A stretch of 64,000 bases of DNA from Hippasteria phrygiana. Taxonomy: Eukaryota; Echinodermata; Asteroidea; Valvatida; Goniasteridae. The position numbers and the translations under genes are program-made. The notes under the pieces are model-generated. The model was not told the DNA's origin. It was given only the letters and a program-made list of their open reading frames with translations, and ran no database searches. Position 1 is the stretch's first letter. Every line of letters starts with the position of its first letter. Of the stretch, positions 1 through 10,267 are shown one piece after another. The stretch spans positions 349,725 through 413,724 of the forward strand of contig JAZGUH010000446.1 of NCBI GenBank assembly GCA_037893225.1, given 5' to 3'.

Positions 1-550
1 GTAGTAGACTACAGTATTTGAATGATTCATTATGAGACGGTAAGCAAAAATTTAATATCTGTGGCTGGATATTGAAGTAAATTATGACAAACTCGATGGC
101 CGAATTGTGCAGGTAAGCACTTATCCAGAACCACCAAAATGACATCGTCGCGCCTTGTGCCTATTCAATAAATAACTTTCATTAATACATGACGATGTCG
201 TTTTGGTTGTTCTGGAACAACAGTGCCTTCCAATTGTGCACCATCTCCTCGACGAGGCATCGTCATGCCAACCCCGAGTGCCATTGATGAAAACATCGTG
301 TTCACAGATCAGTTTTCAATGCCGTGAGGAATATCGTCAATTTGCACCAGTACCATAGCCTGGAGTTCCATATATTTTATTCCATACATAATTTTATGTA
401 TGTAAACTGTACTAGGCTGTATATCGTTGAAACATGAAAAACATATAATTATTAATTCTAGCTCATTTAAGTCAAGCTGCCAGCACAATCTGATGTACCT
501 GGCTAAAAATAGACATCTACGATAACAGGCAGGTAGATTTCTATTTTCAA
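1..550. other. Unique left flank with an imperfect inverted repeat, no gene seen
   Basis: No convincing exon is visible. An inverted repeat runs from 125 to 215: a left arm of about 26 bases (125-150, CCAGAACCACCAAAATGACA and on) matches the reverse of a right arm at 191-215, with about 40 bases of spacer. The stretch ends where homology to the second array block begins, at about 551. Confidence 0.5.
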
Positions 551-569
551 TTCAAATTTAAGGACGACA

Positions 570-716
570 CAGTAGCGTAGGCCGTACCCGGGGGGGGGGG
601 GATTTAAAGTCTAAATCAGGACGCTTATAGAAGCAAAATCAGGATGGTTAAAATTAGTTAAACTGGAAAAAAATTATATTTTGCAACGGGCAAACAAAAC
701 CCTGGCTACGCGCCTG
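570..716. mobile_element. hAT-like short inverted-repeat element
   Basis: The left end reads CAGTAGCGTAGGCCGTACCC. The reverse complement of the right end reads CAGGCGCGTAGCCAGGG, giving a CAG-nGCGTAGsC terminal repeat typical of hAT non-autonomous elements. Flanking octamers GGACGACA (562-569) and GTACGTCA (717-724) agree at 6 of 8 positions, which suits an aged 8-bp target duplication. It contains a G homopolymer. The same element sits at the start of block II, so it predates the block duplication. Confidence 0.55.
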
Positions 717-1121
717 GTACGTCAACATTTACCCTAATTATATTTCTTACCCGTTTCCAGAGTTTGTATTTCTCGGTGTACAATTTCACGGTGATTGTAC
801 CAGAGACAAAGTGAAAACAATTTGTCTGACGCAATAGTCCAAAACCAGGTTGTTCGTCAACCAAAATGCAGAATTTGAAGTATACTATAAATGACACGAA
901 ATGGGATAAGTCGTATGATTCTATTCGCTCATCCCATGTGCCTCAAGTTATCTCTTGCGCACGCAATCGGATGTTTTTCTTGTTCTTTTTTTTATGGGTA
1001 TCGCCCAACACAAGGTCAAAAGGTCACTCAAGGTGTGGGCTACAAAAGACAAGAAAAGACAGAAATCACAGGGATAGAAGGTATCTATTCACATTTCGTT
1101 TGAATTGTGAAATAATTATAG

Positions 1122-1316
1122 GTGGAAGGGAAGCAGGTTACATGTAAAGGAGTTCCAAAGAGAGGCAGTATGAGGGGGAAAACTCGAACTTATCTCAAAG
1201 TACTAGCCTTTGGATCAACAACAGCGAAAGGTTATGACGAGAAAGCCAGGCGAGAAGAGTGCCTGAAAGTGTGGACCGGGGAAGATGGTGAAAAGCTACT
1301 GAAACACCTTACATGA
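1122..1316 (+). CDS. Possible conserved terminal exon, unrecognised
   Basis: An acceptor-like AATAATTATAG precedes a 64-codon open frame that starts GTGGAAGGG and ends in TGA. The residues look protein-like: basic near the start (GVPKRGSMRGKTRT), then charged (GYDEKARREECLKVWTGEDG) up to KHLT. The block II copy at 27291-27485 is also open, with only Y/C and K/E changes. No upstream partner exon was identified and no family is recognised. Conservation between the blocks is uninformative because all the DNA there is nearly identical, so this could be chance. It lies about 1 kb upstream of gene 1. Confidence 0.25.
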   Translation: MEGKQVTCKGVPKRGSMRGKTRTYLKVLAFGSTTAKGYDEKARREECLKVWTGEDGEKLLKHLT

Positions 1317-1569
1317 TAGTGAGGATTTATATCCGCCTACTTTTGCAAATAGGACTAAAATGTATACTCGCTAATTTTGTGGTCGGTTGTCATAGTGACA
1401 TTGTCGACGGTAATACTTATGAGAGTACACCAAATTCACTGAAAAGGCCATACAATATTATTAACACACGGATGGAAATTGATATGCATTATACAACATA
1501 AGCCTCGTACTACGGAGCTCTATAAGTGCCAACCCAAATGTTGAGATCCTGACATATTTTGTCTCCGCA

Positions 1570-1960
1570 GGTTGACGACATGTTACAGTAAGATGACGAC
1601 ATATGAAAATAGGATGTCGACATCCTGAAAATCGGATGCCGAGATACTTAGATACTTGATCGCGGGATGACGACATCCTGATAACAGGAATACGACATCC
1701 TGATAGCAGGAAGACGACATCCTGATAGCAGGAAGTCGACACCCTGAGTTAATTTATCACGGGATGACAACATCATAAAAATAGGATGCCGACATCCAGA
1801 GATAATTAATCAGCATGTCGTAATGCCGTGATAAATTGTCTGAGTATGTCGTCATCCTAATATTGTGGGATATCGTCATCCCGTGATAAGTTATCGCAGG
1901 ATGTCGTCATCTGACCTGTAATGTCGTCCTGAGATAAAAGCAATGGCAGGATCTCAACAA
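1570..1960. repeat. Array of ATGACGACATCC-type direct and inverted repeats
   Basis: Short units such as GATGACGACATCCTGATA recur about every 25-30 bases. In the left half they read ACGACATCC and in the right half the reverse, GGATGTCGTCAT, so the array as a whole can fold back on itself. It sits about 400 bases upstream of gene 1. In block II the array (about 27,736-27,970) is shorter: roughly 130 bases present at 1665-1795 are missing. Confidence 0.7.
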
Positions 1961-2330
1961 GTCGGATGGCACTTCAGGGGCTTCGTATCTTCCCGCATGG
2001 TTTAGGTTGATTAATTAGTTAGTTCTTCAAGTAGATGGTATTGTTGGCCCAATGCCGTCACAGCGCCGGTGTGAGCACATAGGCCTATAGGCCCTAATGA
2101 ATTCGTAATTGGTCTGGCATCAAGGGCAAATAACTCGCAAATGAATGGTCTCTTTTTCTCATTATGAGCTTTTCACAAAACTGCAGTAAAAAAAAATCAA
2201 TAAATAAATAAACGTTTGACGCTTGACACCGTAGTGCAGTACCCATGGAAACGCCACAGTTCGTTAGGACGCAATTCCCGTATACTGGAGGTTGTCATGC
2301 ATAATCTCTCCGCTAACTTGAGTCCATTGG

Positions 2331-2337
2331 TATAAAA
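2331..2337 (+). promoter_or_regulatory. TATA box of gene 1
   Basis: TATAAAA lies 46 bases upstream of the gene 1 start codon at 2377. Transcription would begin about 30 bases further on, giving a very short leader. The same box and spacing occur in gene 4 (28368-28374). Confidence 0.55.
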
Positions 2338-2376
2338 CAATCCCGAGTAAAACTGTCGCAACATTTCGCACGCAGA

Positions 2377-5300
2377 ATGTACACAGCTACATCATCTCCT
2401 GGGTGGACACGCTTTTATCCGAAAATGCTGGGAATCGCTCTCATGGCGTCTGTCGCCTTGGTCCTGTTGGACTCACACACGGCTGACGGTAAAACACTCT
2501 TTTCTTGTGTAAACATCCTATATCAAAATTCAAAATAAATACATGAATTAATAAAGTTAGAAAGGCATGAGGATTCGTTCGTAGTGGAAACTTTCTCAAA
2601 AGCTAAACGACATGAACATACATTTTCAAGGCTAGAAAATTAAGACACAGATGAAAGGAGGGCAAAATGGGTCAAATTGAAATGCTTCAAGGCAGATGTG
2701 GAGGGTTTGGGCCTACCCCTCCCTTGCTGTGTTTTGTTTCGTTTTTGCTAATATATTTCTTTGTTTCTGATTTTTCTTTTTTCTTTCGTCTGTCGCCACT
2801 TGAACTCATGAGAACGCCTATCGTTATAGGCGTCGTACGTCGGTGACAGGTACTCACTTAATAATTATAAAATCTTGCTATGGCGGGGGGGGGGGGGGGG
2901 GGGGGGGGCTTAAATCCAATTCTGGGTGCATCATTGGTCAGTCAGCATGAAACAAATTACACTAATATCCCTTCCGTTGCGTTTCTTGTCATAAAGCGAT
3001 GTACTGCACAATCGGCCAGCAGCCGGACCCAGAGTCCGACTACAAGTTACGCTGGATGATCCCGGTAGAAGATCCCTGTCAGTGCACCGAGGTTCGAGTT
3101 GGCGGAATGGGCACTGGAAGTCATTACAGACCCTCCAAGGCGACCTACTTTGACTCTTTTCTGCAGAGCAATGATCCATCAAAGATTCGGAATTGGCTGG
3201 ATTGTCCTAGTGAGTACAATATAAAGAGGGTTATTTTCAACGTTTGCTATGCTTGTGGCAGAGCTTCCTTTTCACGGATCTGATTAGAGGTGACGAAATA
3301 GGAAAAGGGTGTGTTTGTCTGTAACAGTAATCAAATAATGCGTTATGGTAAGACAACATCAACTACAACAAAACACATTGCAAAATGCTCGGCTCAACAT
3401 GATTCAACACTGTTTGGTGCAAAATTTAAATATTGAATCTGCTTCGTTTTGAAACCTATAGAGCTGTGATTTTTCTATCATTCCTTGTCCACTGCACCAT
3501 CAACTTAATGTCGGTAACCACCTTTTTTTAATTGTCAAAGTGCCCCCCCCCCCCCCCCACTCAACAAAAGAGAAAACCGACCGGCGACCTCCGGAATACC
3601 GTACCGGGGTTCTACTAAAGAAGCTATCTTGGGCTTTGTTTGTGGCCTCCTAATGTATCAGTATCGCTGTTCTCCCCACCCCCCCCCCCCCCCCCCACCC
3701 GGGTGGGGGAGGGGTGCTTAAACCTAGTCTGGACTTTCACATTGTGTTACTCTGTTTAATACATGTAAAGAGCGTCCGTGTGTAAATGGCACAGCGCAGA
3801 ATCCAGCCAACTTGTGCAGTGAGATATACAATGAGTGTGATCGTCCAAGCAGTCGCCTATACTTCTTGCAGGGAAACGGGACCACAAGGGTAAGCTTGTT
3901 GGTTTTTTACAGAGCTACTTACAACAGACAAGTTTCGCTTAGCAAACCCAAATGCTGTAAATGCTTCTGGCTGGTGTTCGGTTGATTTCGTGCTTAGCAG
4001 GAACATTTGATGGGTTTTCATGAAATCGTGATGAACACCTGCAGATTTCGTTTTGTGTGTGTGTTTTTGCAATGAATATTGGAAGGACTATCCCCGGCTA
4101 TTTCCAGCATTTTCTTTCCTCCCTCCGGCAGGAGGTACACTGTGAAATGCCTGGTGGGTGGGCCCGCTTTGGGAAGGGTAACATGCAGTCGGCTTGGAAC
4201 TACAAAGATGAGGATCTCAAAGAGTTCCATCTGAGTATCATTTCAGAGGCTGAAATCGACGTCATCAAGGAGCTCTCCTTCAGTGACTTCAAGATCCACA
4301 CCGATGTGGAGTTCTTCTTGCAGGCCGACGACTCTTTCAATCCCTCCATCGTGAAGGTGATGTACCTGCCGTCACTCCTAGTCGAGTCTCTCAGCATTGG
4401 AAGTGGTCGTGACCATACTGATTTGGTGTTCAACACTGAAGGTGGGATTTGTTTTTAGAAAGCAGTACAAGTTTATGTCCATTCTTAATTCCATGGGCTG
4501 GGCGCGTATCTATTTCATTTCTTTACATACGATATTCCCAAACAGAAACCGGTTTCAATTGATGGCCTGCATATTACGAACTCGGCCTATACATGCAGAT
4601 ACACAATAAAATCACAATTATAGAATACACATGAAAATGAAATAATGCGTCATAACAAGAACCATACAGAATCGTTAATGAAACTCTGAATTAAACATAC
4701 ATTCGGATCATTGAAATAGCAACAGTTGCGGCTAGAGCGTCGAGGATACTGCATACGTTCAAATGACTCGAAAGCAAAAGCCTTCAACTCGACCTCTTCC
4801 ATGTGATTTCAATGTTTACTGTATTCTTACCAAAAGTTTGTATAATTAAAATAGATAATGAATATTGTACGTGAGCATTCCTATAGTTAGGATATAAAAT
4901 TCGCAGAGGTGACAACATAGTTGCTGACAGTGTTTATACTTCGCAGGATTCAACACATATACATGAAATAACAAACCTGTTTTTCACGAGAAAATAGTGA
5001 AAAACCGTTCCGTTTTTAAAGTAGTATACACGATTGGCTTTTGCTGTAATTTTGAGAAATAAATGAATTTGGCGGTTAGTATATTATAGCGTGCTAGCAA
5101 ATACTGTATCGAACACTGACCTGTTTCATGTTTTGTTTTGTTTGCATATATAGTTGCTGGGAAAAACCGTAGTCTGCGTAGAGAGAAAAATTATGTTCCA
5201 GTATAGTCTGGTTCCCTGACCATACTTTAGACAAAACGAAGCAACTTATAGATGTCAGGGAATTATCAGGTCGGGGAACTAGACTATTTCCAACGATTGT

Positions 5301-7780
5301 TACGCGTAACAATTTTTGGAAAACGATATAAATTTCAACTTTTCTTGAAAACGACAGCACACTAGGTGCTATCATTTCACAGGATGATTGAGACTGCAAA
5401 CTCTATGGCATGTCAAACGTTGCAATATTCGATAATCTACGTATTTGTGTGCGATGTTCCAATATATATGTGCGATGTTCCAATTTATATGTGCGATGTT
5501 TAAATATATATGCGATGTTTTGTCATATATGTGCGATGTTTGTTATTATATGTGCGATGTTCAAATATATGTTCCATGTTTGTCATATATGTGCGATGTT
5601 CAAATTTATATGTGCGATTTTCAAATTTATATGTGCGATGTTCAAATTTATATGTGCGATGTTTGTCATATATGTGCGATGTTCAAATAGGCCCCTATAT
5701 GTGCGATGTTTTTCAATTTATATTCGAAAACGGAATTGTGGGATATAGTATGAATTCCAGACCGAAATAGTATGAATATTCCTAATAAGTTACATCAGGG
5801 ACCAGACTACTTAGGACGGTCCATCTGTTCCACTGATCTCTACACTCAGTGATCTGTTCCACTGACCTGGCTTGAAGCTATAGTTCGCGATTCAGCCCGC
5901 GATTCGCAATAGGGCCCGCGATTCGCCCGATCAGAGCAGCCGCATGTTGAAAACTAGAATTCATTCGACAAAAGGAGTTTTTTAAATGAAATTGCTGGAT
6001 TCAGGTAACGAATTTTTTAGAAAATGTCAAGAAATTACATACCAATTTTGCATGAAATTTCAGAATAGGTATGAGCAAAGCTGTACATTGTTTTATGGGT
6101 CTTTTTTATGAAATAATTAGTCGTTTCGCGAGGGCCCATTTCAAAGGGTTCTCTACATCAATTCCTTTCGGCTCAGCACATTTTTTTTTTATTCATATTT
6201 TTCTTTCATATTCTTAATTGCCACCTTTCCTGGGCACACTTAATTTCAGCAAGGGCCTATTCCAAGAATGCTTCTGTTCCAATTAGCCGCTTAAAGGCAG
6301 TGTACACGATTGGTAATTCTCCAATTTTTGTTTTTTACTGATTTATTACATAATACCTTTGTAGACTGTAAGTTAATAGTAGTCTCAATCACCCTGTGAA
6401 ATGATGGCACCAGATGTGCTGTCGTTGTCAAGAAAAGTGGAAATTTATATCGTCTTCCAACGATTTCCAGCTGGAAATCGTTGGAGAACTGCCCTGTAGC
6501 CGAATAGTCAAGGCGCGAGTGGCTACCTGGACAAGTGGCGCGCCCCGGACATGATGGCGCCTTGGCATATCCGGGCCCAGATAGCCACGTACGCGCGCCT
6601 TGACTAAAGGCTATTATCCGCCCGACGGTTGAAAACGAGCGCCGTTTTTCACTCGTTTTTTCGCCATTTAACAACGCAAAAATTTGAACAGGTCAGTGGA
6701 ATAATATTTCCTATAACATACTAACCCCCAAATCCGCCCATTTCTGAAAATTGCAACAATGACCAATCATGTACACTTAAAGACGGGTCATTTTCGTGAA
6801 TATCTGGAAATGCGGTATTCGGAGTTTCGTGAGAATTCCGTCTTTGAAAGAAAGTGTACCCTTCATATTTTGAAAAATTCATATTTTTCTTTCATATTCA
6901 TAATTCCCACCTTAACCCGGGCACTTTCGCTCAAAGACGGCATTTCACACGAAACTCCGAATACCGCATTTCCAAATATTCTTGAAAATGGTCAGTCTTT
7001 AAGCGGCTAATTGAAACAGAAGCCATTCCTGGAATAGGCCCTTGCGGAAATTTAGTGTGCCGGGAAGGTGGGAATTATGAATATGAAAGAAAAATATGAA
7101 GTTTTCAAGATATAATGACAAACATCGCACATATATATTTGAACATCGCACATAATGAAAAACATCGCACATATATATTTGAACATCGCACAAAAATACG
7201 TAGATTATTGAATATTGCAACGTTTGATATGCCATAAAACTCACAGTCTCTGAGTAAGGTATTTCGTAATAATTAAGTAAAAACAAATTGGAGAATTACC
7301 AATTGTGTACACTACATTTAAAAGTGATTTTGTGCGCATTCATATTATGCGCATATTTCCATTTTTGAAATTAAGATAAGCCGCAGCATTTTAGGAGGTC
7401 TTTAGATGGCATTTCAGATGTAAATATTTCACAGGAGATTTGGTACTGGTACAAGCTTTCAGATTGAAAGTAATCATTTTTTGTTGATCATTATCAAAGA
7501 TAAATCATACCTTTAATTCCCTAATGCTTTCTGAAAATTCATGACTCTTTTTCAAATTGATTTCCAAGGAGATCGGCTTCTTTGCAACGGCGGGAGCACC
7601 AGCCGATGCGGCGAGCACAACCTGCCACCGAAAGACGGTCCCTCAAATCGCCTGGCAATCACGTCCGCGTTCTTTGGACCGCGGGCAGACAGAGCTGATA
7701 CCGGTACCAATCACGACGGGCAGTGGCATCGCAATCAGTACACCTGGTCTGGATCTTTTTATTACATTCTGGCCAAGTAG
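2377..7780 (+). CDS. Gene 1: secreted Cys-rich protein with fibrinogen-related-like C-terminal region
   Basis: Five exons: 2377-2488, 2997-3209, 3771-3889, 4132-4441 and 7569-7780. All introns are GT-AG with matching phases, giving 321 residues. Exon 1 (residues 1-37) ends in a hydrophobic signal segment MLGIALMASVALVLL, so the product is probably secreted. Exon 2 (38-108) has CTIGQQPDPESDYKLRW and PCQC. Exon 3 (109-148) has two NGT glycosylation sites and three cysteines. Exon 4 begins EVHCEMPGGWARFGKGNMQ, which resembles the YC-M-GGW motif of fibrinogen-related and intelectin-like domains. Exon 5 holds LLCNGG, SRCG and the tail SGSFYYILAK. Ten cysteines suggest disulfides. I infer an extracellular lectin-like or matrix protein; no ligand can be named. 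Exon 5 and intron 4 match gene 5, while the leader and flanks match gene 4, so this gene is a mosaic. Confidence 0.8.
3541..3715. repeat. Decayed tRNA-SINE piece and C homopolymers in intron 2 of gene 1
   Basis: GGCGACCTCCGGAATACCGT followed by AAGCTATCTTGGGCTTTGTT and TATCAGTATCGCTGTTC matches, with changes, the SINE at 55,455-55,570 (GCGACCTCCAGGATACCGTA, AGCTATCTTGCCCTATGTTG). It is flanked by C tracts of variable length. Counterparts lie in intron 2 of gene 2 (12,030-12,180), gene 4 (29,577-29,745) and gene 5 (36,025-36,180), so the insertion predates the family expansion. Confidence 0.6.
5204..5286. mobile_element. Short inverted-repeat element, TAGTCTGGTTCCCTGAC type (gene 1 intron 4)
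   Basis: The left end is TAGTCTGGTTCCCTGACC. The right end, GGTCGGGGAACTAGACTA, is its imperfect reverse complement. The element is 83 bases long. It recurs in intron 4 of genes 2, 4 and 5, and a relative sits in unrelated DNA at 49,244-49,336, which shows that it is a dispersed element rather than part of the gene. Confidence 0.55.
5403..7236. mobile_element. 1.8-kb foldback element in intron 4 of gene 1
   Basis: The ends are inverted copies: TATGGCATGTCAAACGTTGC on the left, and the reverse complement of the right end reads TATGGCATATCAAACGTTGC. Each arm continues into a minisatellite (TGTGCGATGTTCAAATATAT units): long on the left (5445-5715), short and inverted on the right (about 7110-7195). 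AAACT flanks both sides (5398-5402 and 7237-7241). Genes 2 and 4 carry the uninserted site (CTGCAAACTTACAGTCTC). The interior holds further inverted repeats, for example about 6180-6330 against 7000-7095 and 6835-6965 against itself. No coding region is seen, so it is non-autonomous. Confidence 0.75.
5445..5715 (+). repeat. TGTGCGATGTTCAAATTTAT minisatellite
   Basis: About 12 units of 20-23 bases, each with TGTGCGATGTT followed by an A/T-rich spacer (CAAATATATA, CCAATTTATA or TGTCATATA). It forms the inner part of the left arm of the foldback element. It happens to be open in three frames because the units lack stops, and it should not be taken as coding. Confidence 0.8.
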
Positions 7781-8017
7781 ATGATTTGCAGGGATAGGTT
7801 AAGCAAACATCAGAGAATTGTTTCAACAAACTTTCAGATTATGTAGATATCCTAGAAATCTCCTATTTGCAGACAGATGTCTAAACCGGGAAACATAGAG
7901 TGAATTTGCCCCTCTGAATCGAAAAAACGAAGAAACCAAAACAAACTAGATTTAGATTGAGTGTATCGGCACTCATACAACTCTATACATTATCATTGTA
8001 AACAGGTTCAGCTTTAA

Positions 8018-8470
8018 AGATGATGTTGATTGCTGAGAGAAGTCTGCGTCACTTTTTATTTGTATGTAGATTGCGTATTGTAAAATCAAACATGAAATAC
8101 CAAAAAAGTGACTTTTGAGAGCTGTTTTTATCAAGTCCCCTCTAGCTCAGCACAGCCCGCTGGTGCCATTTTGTCTAAAAGTCGTCGCTGCGGGCAGCAA
8201 ACAAATCGACGTCATAGGACGAATTCCCCTTTTGTGCCTGGTGCCAGACACAAAAGGGCAGTTCGTCCTGTGACGTTAAATTGTTTGCTGCCCGCAGCGA
8301 CGACTTTTAGACAAATGGCAACAGCGGGCAAGAGGCGACTTGATAAAAATAGCTCTCAAAAGCTTTTTTTGTATTTTATGGCAGAAATAATTTGCTGTTT
8401 GATTTTACAATATGCAATCTACATAAAAATGAAAAATGACGCAGACCTCTCTCACCACTGAACTTCCTCT
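8018..8470. mobile_element. TTAA-flanked inverted-repeat element downstream of gene 1
   Basis: TTAA stands on both sides (8014-8017 and 8471-8474). The long arms pair almost end to end: GTCTGCGTCA, then TGTAGATTGCGTATTGTAAA on the left, and the same in reverse on the right (TTTACAATATGCAATCTACA). The centre pairs through CGTCGCTGCGGGCAGCAAAC. The uninserted site is present once at 19,549-19,552 and 40,451-40,454. The TTAA duplication suggests a piggyBac-type mover, but the terminal bases are not a clear piggyBac end. Confidence 0.7.
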
Positions 8471-8997
8471 TTAACTGTCGTTTCTCTGCAGTCACTTTTT
8501 AATGGAAAGTTACCGTACGCTTTGTCTTGCATGAACGTTTTACTTAGTATTTGGGGACAAATTGAAGGCAATATTTCAGGTAATTGATTTCCAGCCGACG
8601 TTTTCATCTGAAAGTGAAGGGAAACTTTTATACTAAAAGGCAACAATTAAAATTCACAGTTCAACTTGTCGTAGTAACAGTACAGTTTGTCCTTGAGAAC
8701 AACACAAAACGGTAACCGTTCAAGATTTCGTTATTAATGTTAGTATATTGAGGGCGCTGTTGGCCCTAAGGCGAGCTCCTAACTTTTGTAATGTTGCGTA
8801 TTATTAGGCTGTCTTTTTTATATGTTACGTACGTGAAATTAACAAAATTGTATTATCATTTAAAGATGTGATGCAGCATTGGAAGAGCTGACAAAATAGT
8901 TACAGGAAATGTTCATGCTCTGTGTGATTCAACATGCACACTTTATGTAATTCAATAATAGCCTATCATGAAATAACAACTTCAATCTGTTCAAAGT

Positions 8998-9216
8998 TTG
9001 AGTTCAATCCGTCAACCGAGTCACGAGTACATAGCGACAAACTGTTCTGATTTGAACAGTGATTTTGTACACATTCGTAAAGGCTTATTTTCATTCTTGA
9101 AATTAAACCACTGCGTGACGAGTTCTTCAGTATACAGTTTTCTCAAAGAAGACAGCACCTCATCAGACGAAAATGTTTCTCAGAATTGGTACTGGTATCA
9201 ACTTTGTAAACAGTAA
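8998..9216 (+). repeat. Relic of an intron-4 end downstream of gene 1 (72-codon open frame)
   Basis: A 72-codon open frame (MSSIRQPSHEYIATNC at the start, YWYQLCKQ at the end) recurs after genes 1, 2, 4 and 5 (8998, 20086, 33223, 40988). The DNA is a diverged copy of the 3' part of intron 4 (compare 9060-9290 with 7320-7530: GTGATTTTGT, TTGAAATTAA, TTGGTACTGGTA, AGCTTTCAGAT, GATCATTACCAAAG). I read it as the remnant of an older duplicated unit without its exon 5, not as a gene. Confidence 0.5.
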
Positions 9217-10065
9217 GCTTTCAGATCGAAACTGATCATTTTGTTTTTGGATCATTACCAAAGCTATATCATGCCCTTAAATCCATCGAGGGAAATGTAT
9301 TCCCCCAATGTTTATTGCGAAAAGTAAACTATTAACATTTTGTGTTAGTGTTAGGTTGAGCGATGTTATGTCTAGAACATTTACCTTTTTCCTTTTCTTT
9401 GGATTTGCTGGGAAAGATTTTGAATCCCGTGCCACGTTGCTGAATAATGATTATTAGCGTATTTTCTTGAAGAGCTCCCTTGTTTTATTAGAAGAAGAAC
9501 TTGAATGATCTCGCCTTTGGCATCGTACAGTCCTTAAAACTGTGATGAATATTATTTTGATTAAGAAATTGCTTAAATATAATATTCACCGGCAACATTC
9601 GGGTGGTAAAATGTAAAAAAAGAAAAAATTTGGATAGTGCCTTATCTTTAGTACTTCTCAAATCAAAATTCGGTTGCGATGACCGTTTCCTAGGCAGCAT
9701 TTGAATGATCTAAAAAACGTTGTAGCACTCAGCCAACGTCATCTGCTTATACTATTTCTGTGTTATGACGTCATTAAGTTACTGTTGTATAGAAGTAGAC
9801 GCCATTTATGAAACGCAGGATTTGGTACACTGAAATTCTTGCTACGTTAGGATCGACACGGTTTTCAGAGACTTCATTTAGAAGACTCATCAGAGCGTTC
9901 TATGCCATGGCTGATAATTAATAATGCATGTAATGACAGTTTACAACTTTGAAGTTTTCAATCTTATTAAATAAGTGTGATTCATATAATGAACAAAAAT
10001 TCGGGTTGTACACAGTTATTACATTCGTGTTTGTTTTGTCCGTTCGCATCTACATTTCATTCATT
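9217..10065. other. Intergenic spacer between genes 1 and 2
   Basis: A/T-rich DNA conserved in every unit of the array (also 20,305-21,150, 33,442-34,290 and 41,207-42,050). No exon or RNA gene was recognised. It presumably contains the distal promoter of the next gene. Confidence 0.5.
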
Positions 10066-10267
10066 AAGAAACCCTTGTGCTATTTAAAAGGTCAAAATCA
10101 GTCAAAATTTCCTTCCACCTCCCCTGCCTATACTTTGTACACAGACAGGGTCAGATTACATGTGGTTTGTACATGTGGCAGAAGGGTCACAAACAATCAC
10201 CTTGACTGATTTTGACCCATACAACAACATGGCTCAGAATGCATGTTTGCATATATAGGAGGGATTT
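10066..10267. mobile_element. Insertion with internal inverted repeat upstream of gene 2
   Basis: Between CATTCATTA and ATGCCGGAG there are about 200 extra bases that are absent upstream of genes 3, 5, 6 and 7. Inside, GGTCAAAATCAGTCAA (10,090-10,105) pairs with TTGACTGATTTTGACC (10,202-10,217). No clear target duplication is seen. It is specific to block I. Confidence 0.5.

Noticed and set aside
5445..5715. CRISPR-like array
   Set aside because: Units are contiguous and variable with no unique spacers, and the genome is eukaryotic.
5410..5770. Open frames rich in CAMFKFI or VRCSNLY
   Set aside because: They are stop-free only because the 20-23-base minisatellite unit lacks stops in all three frames.
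8108..8461. 117-codon frame downstream of gene 1
   Set aside because: It lies wholly inside the TTAA-flanked inverted-repeat element and has no protein family features.
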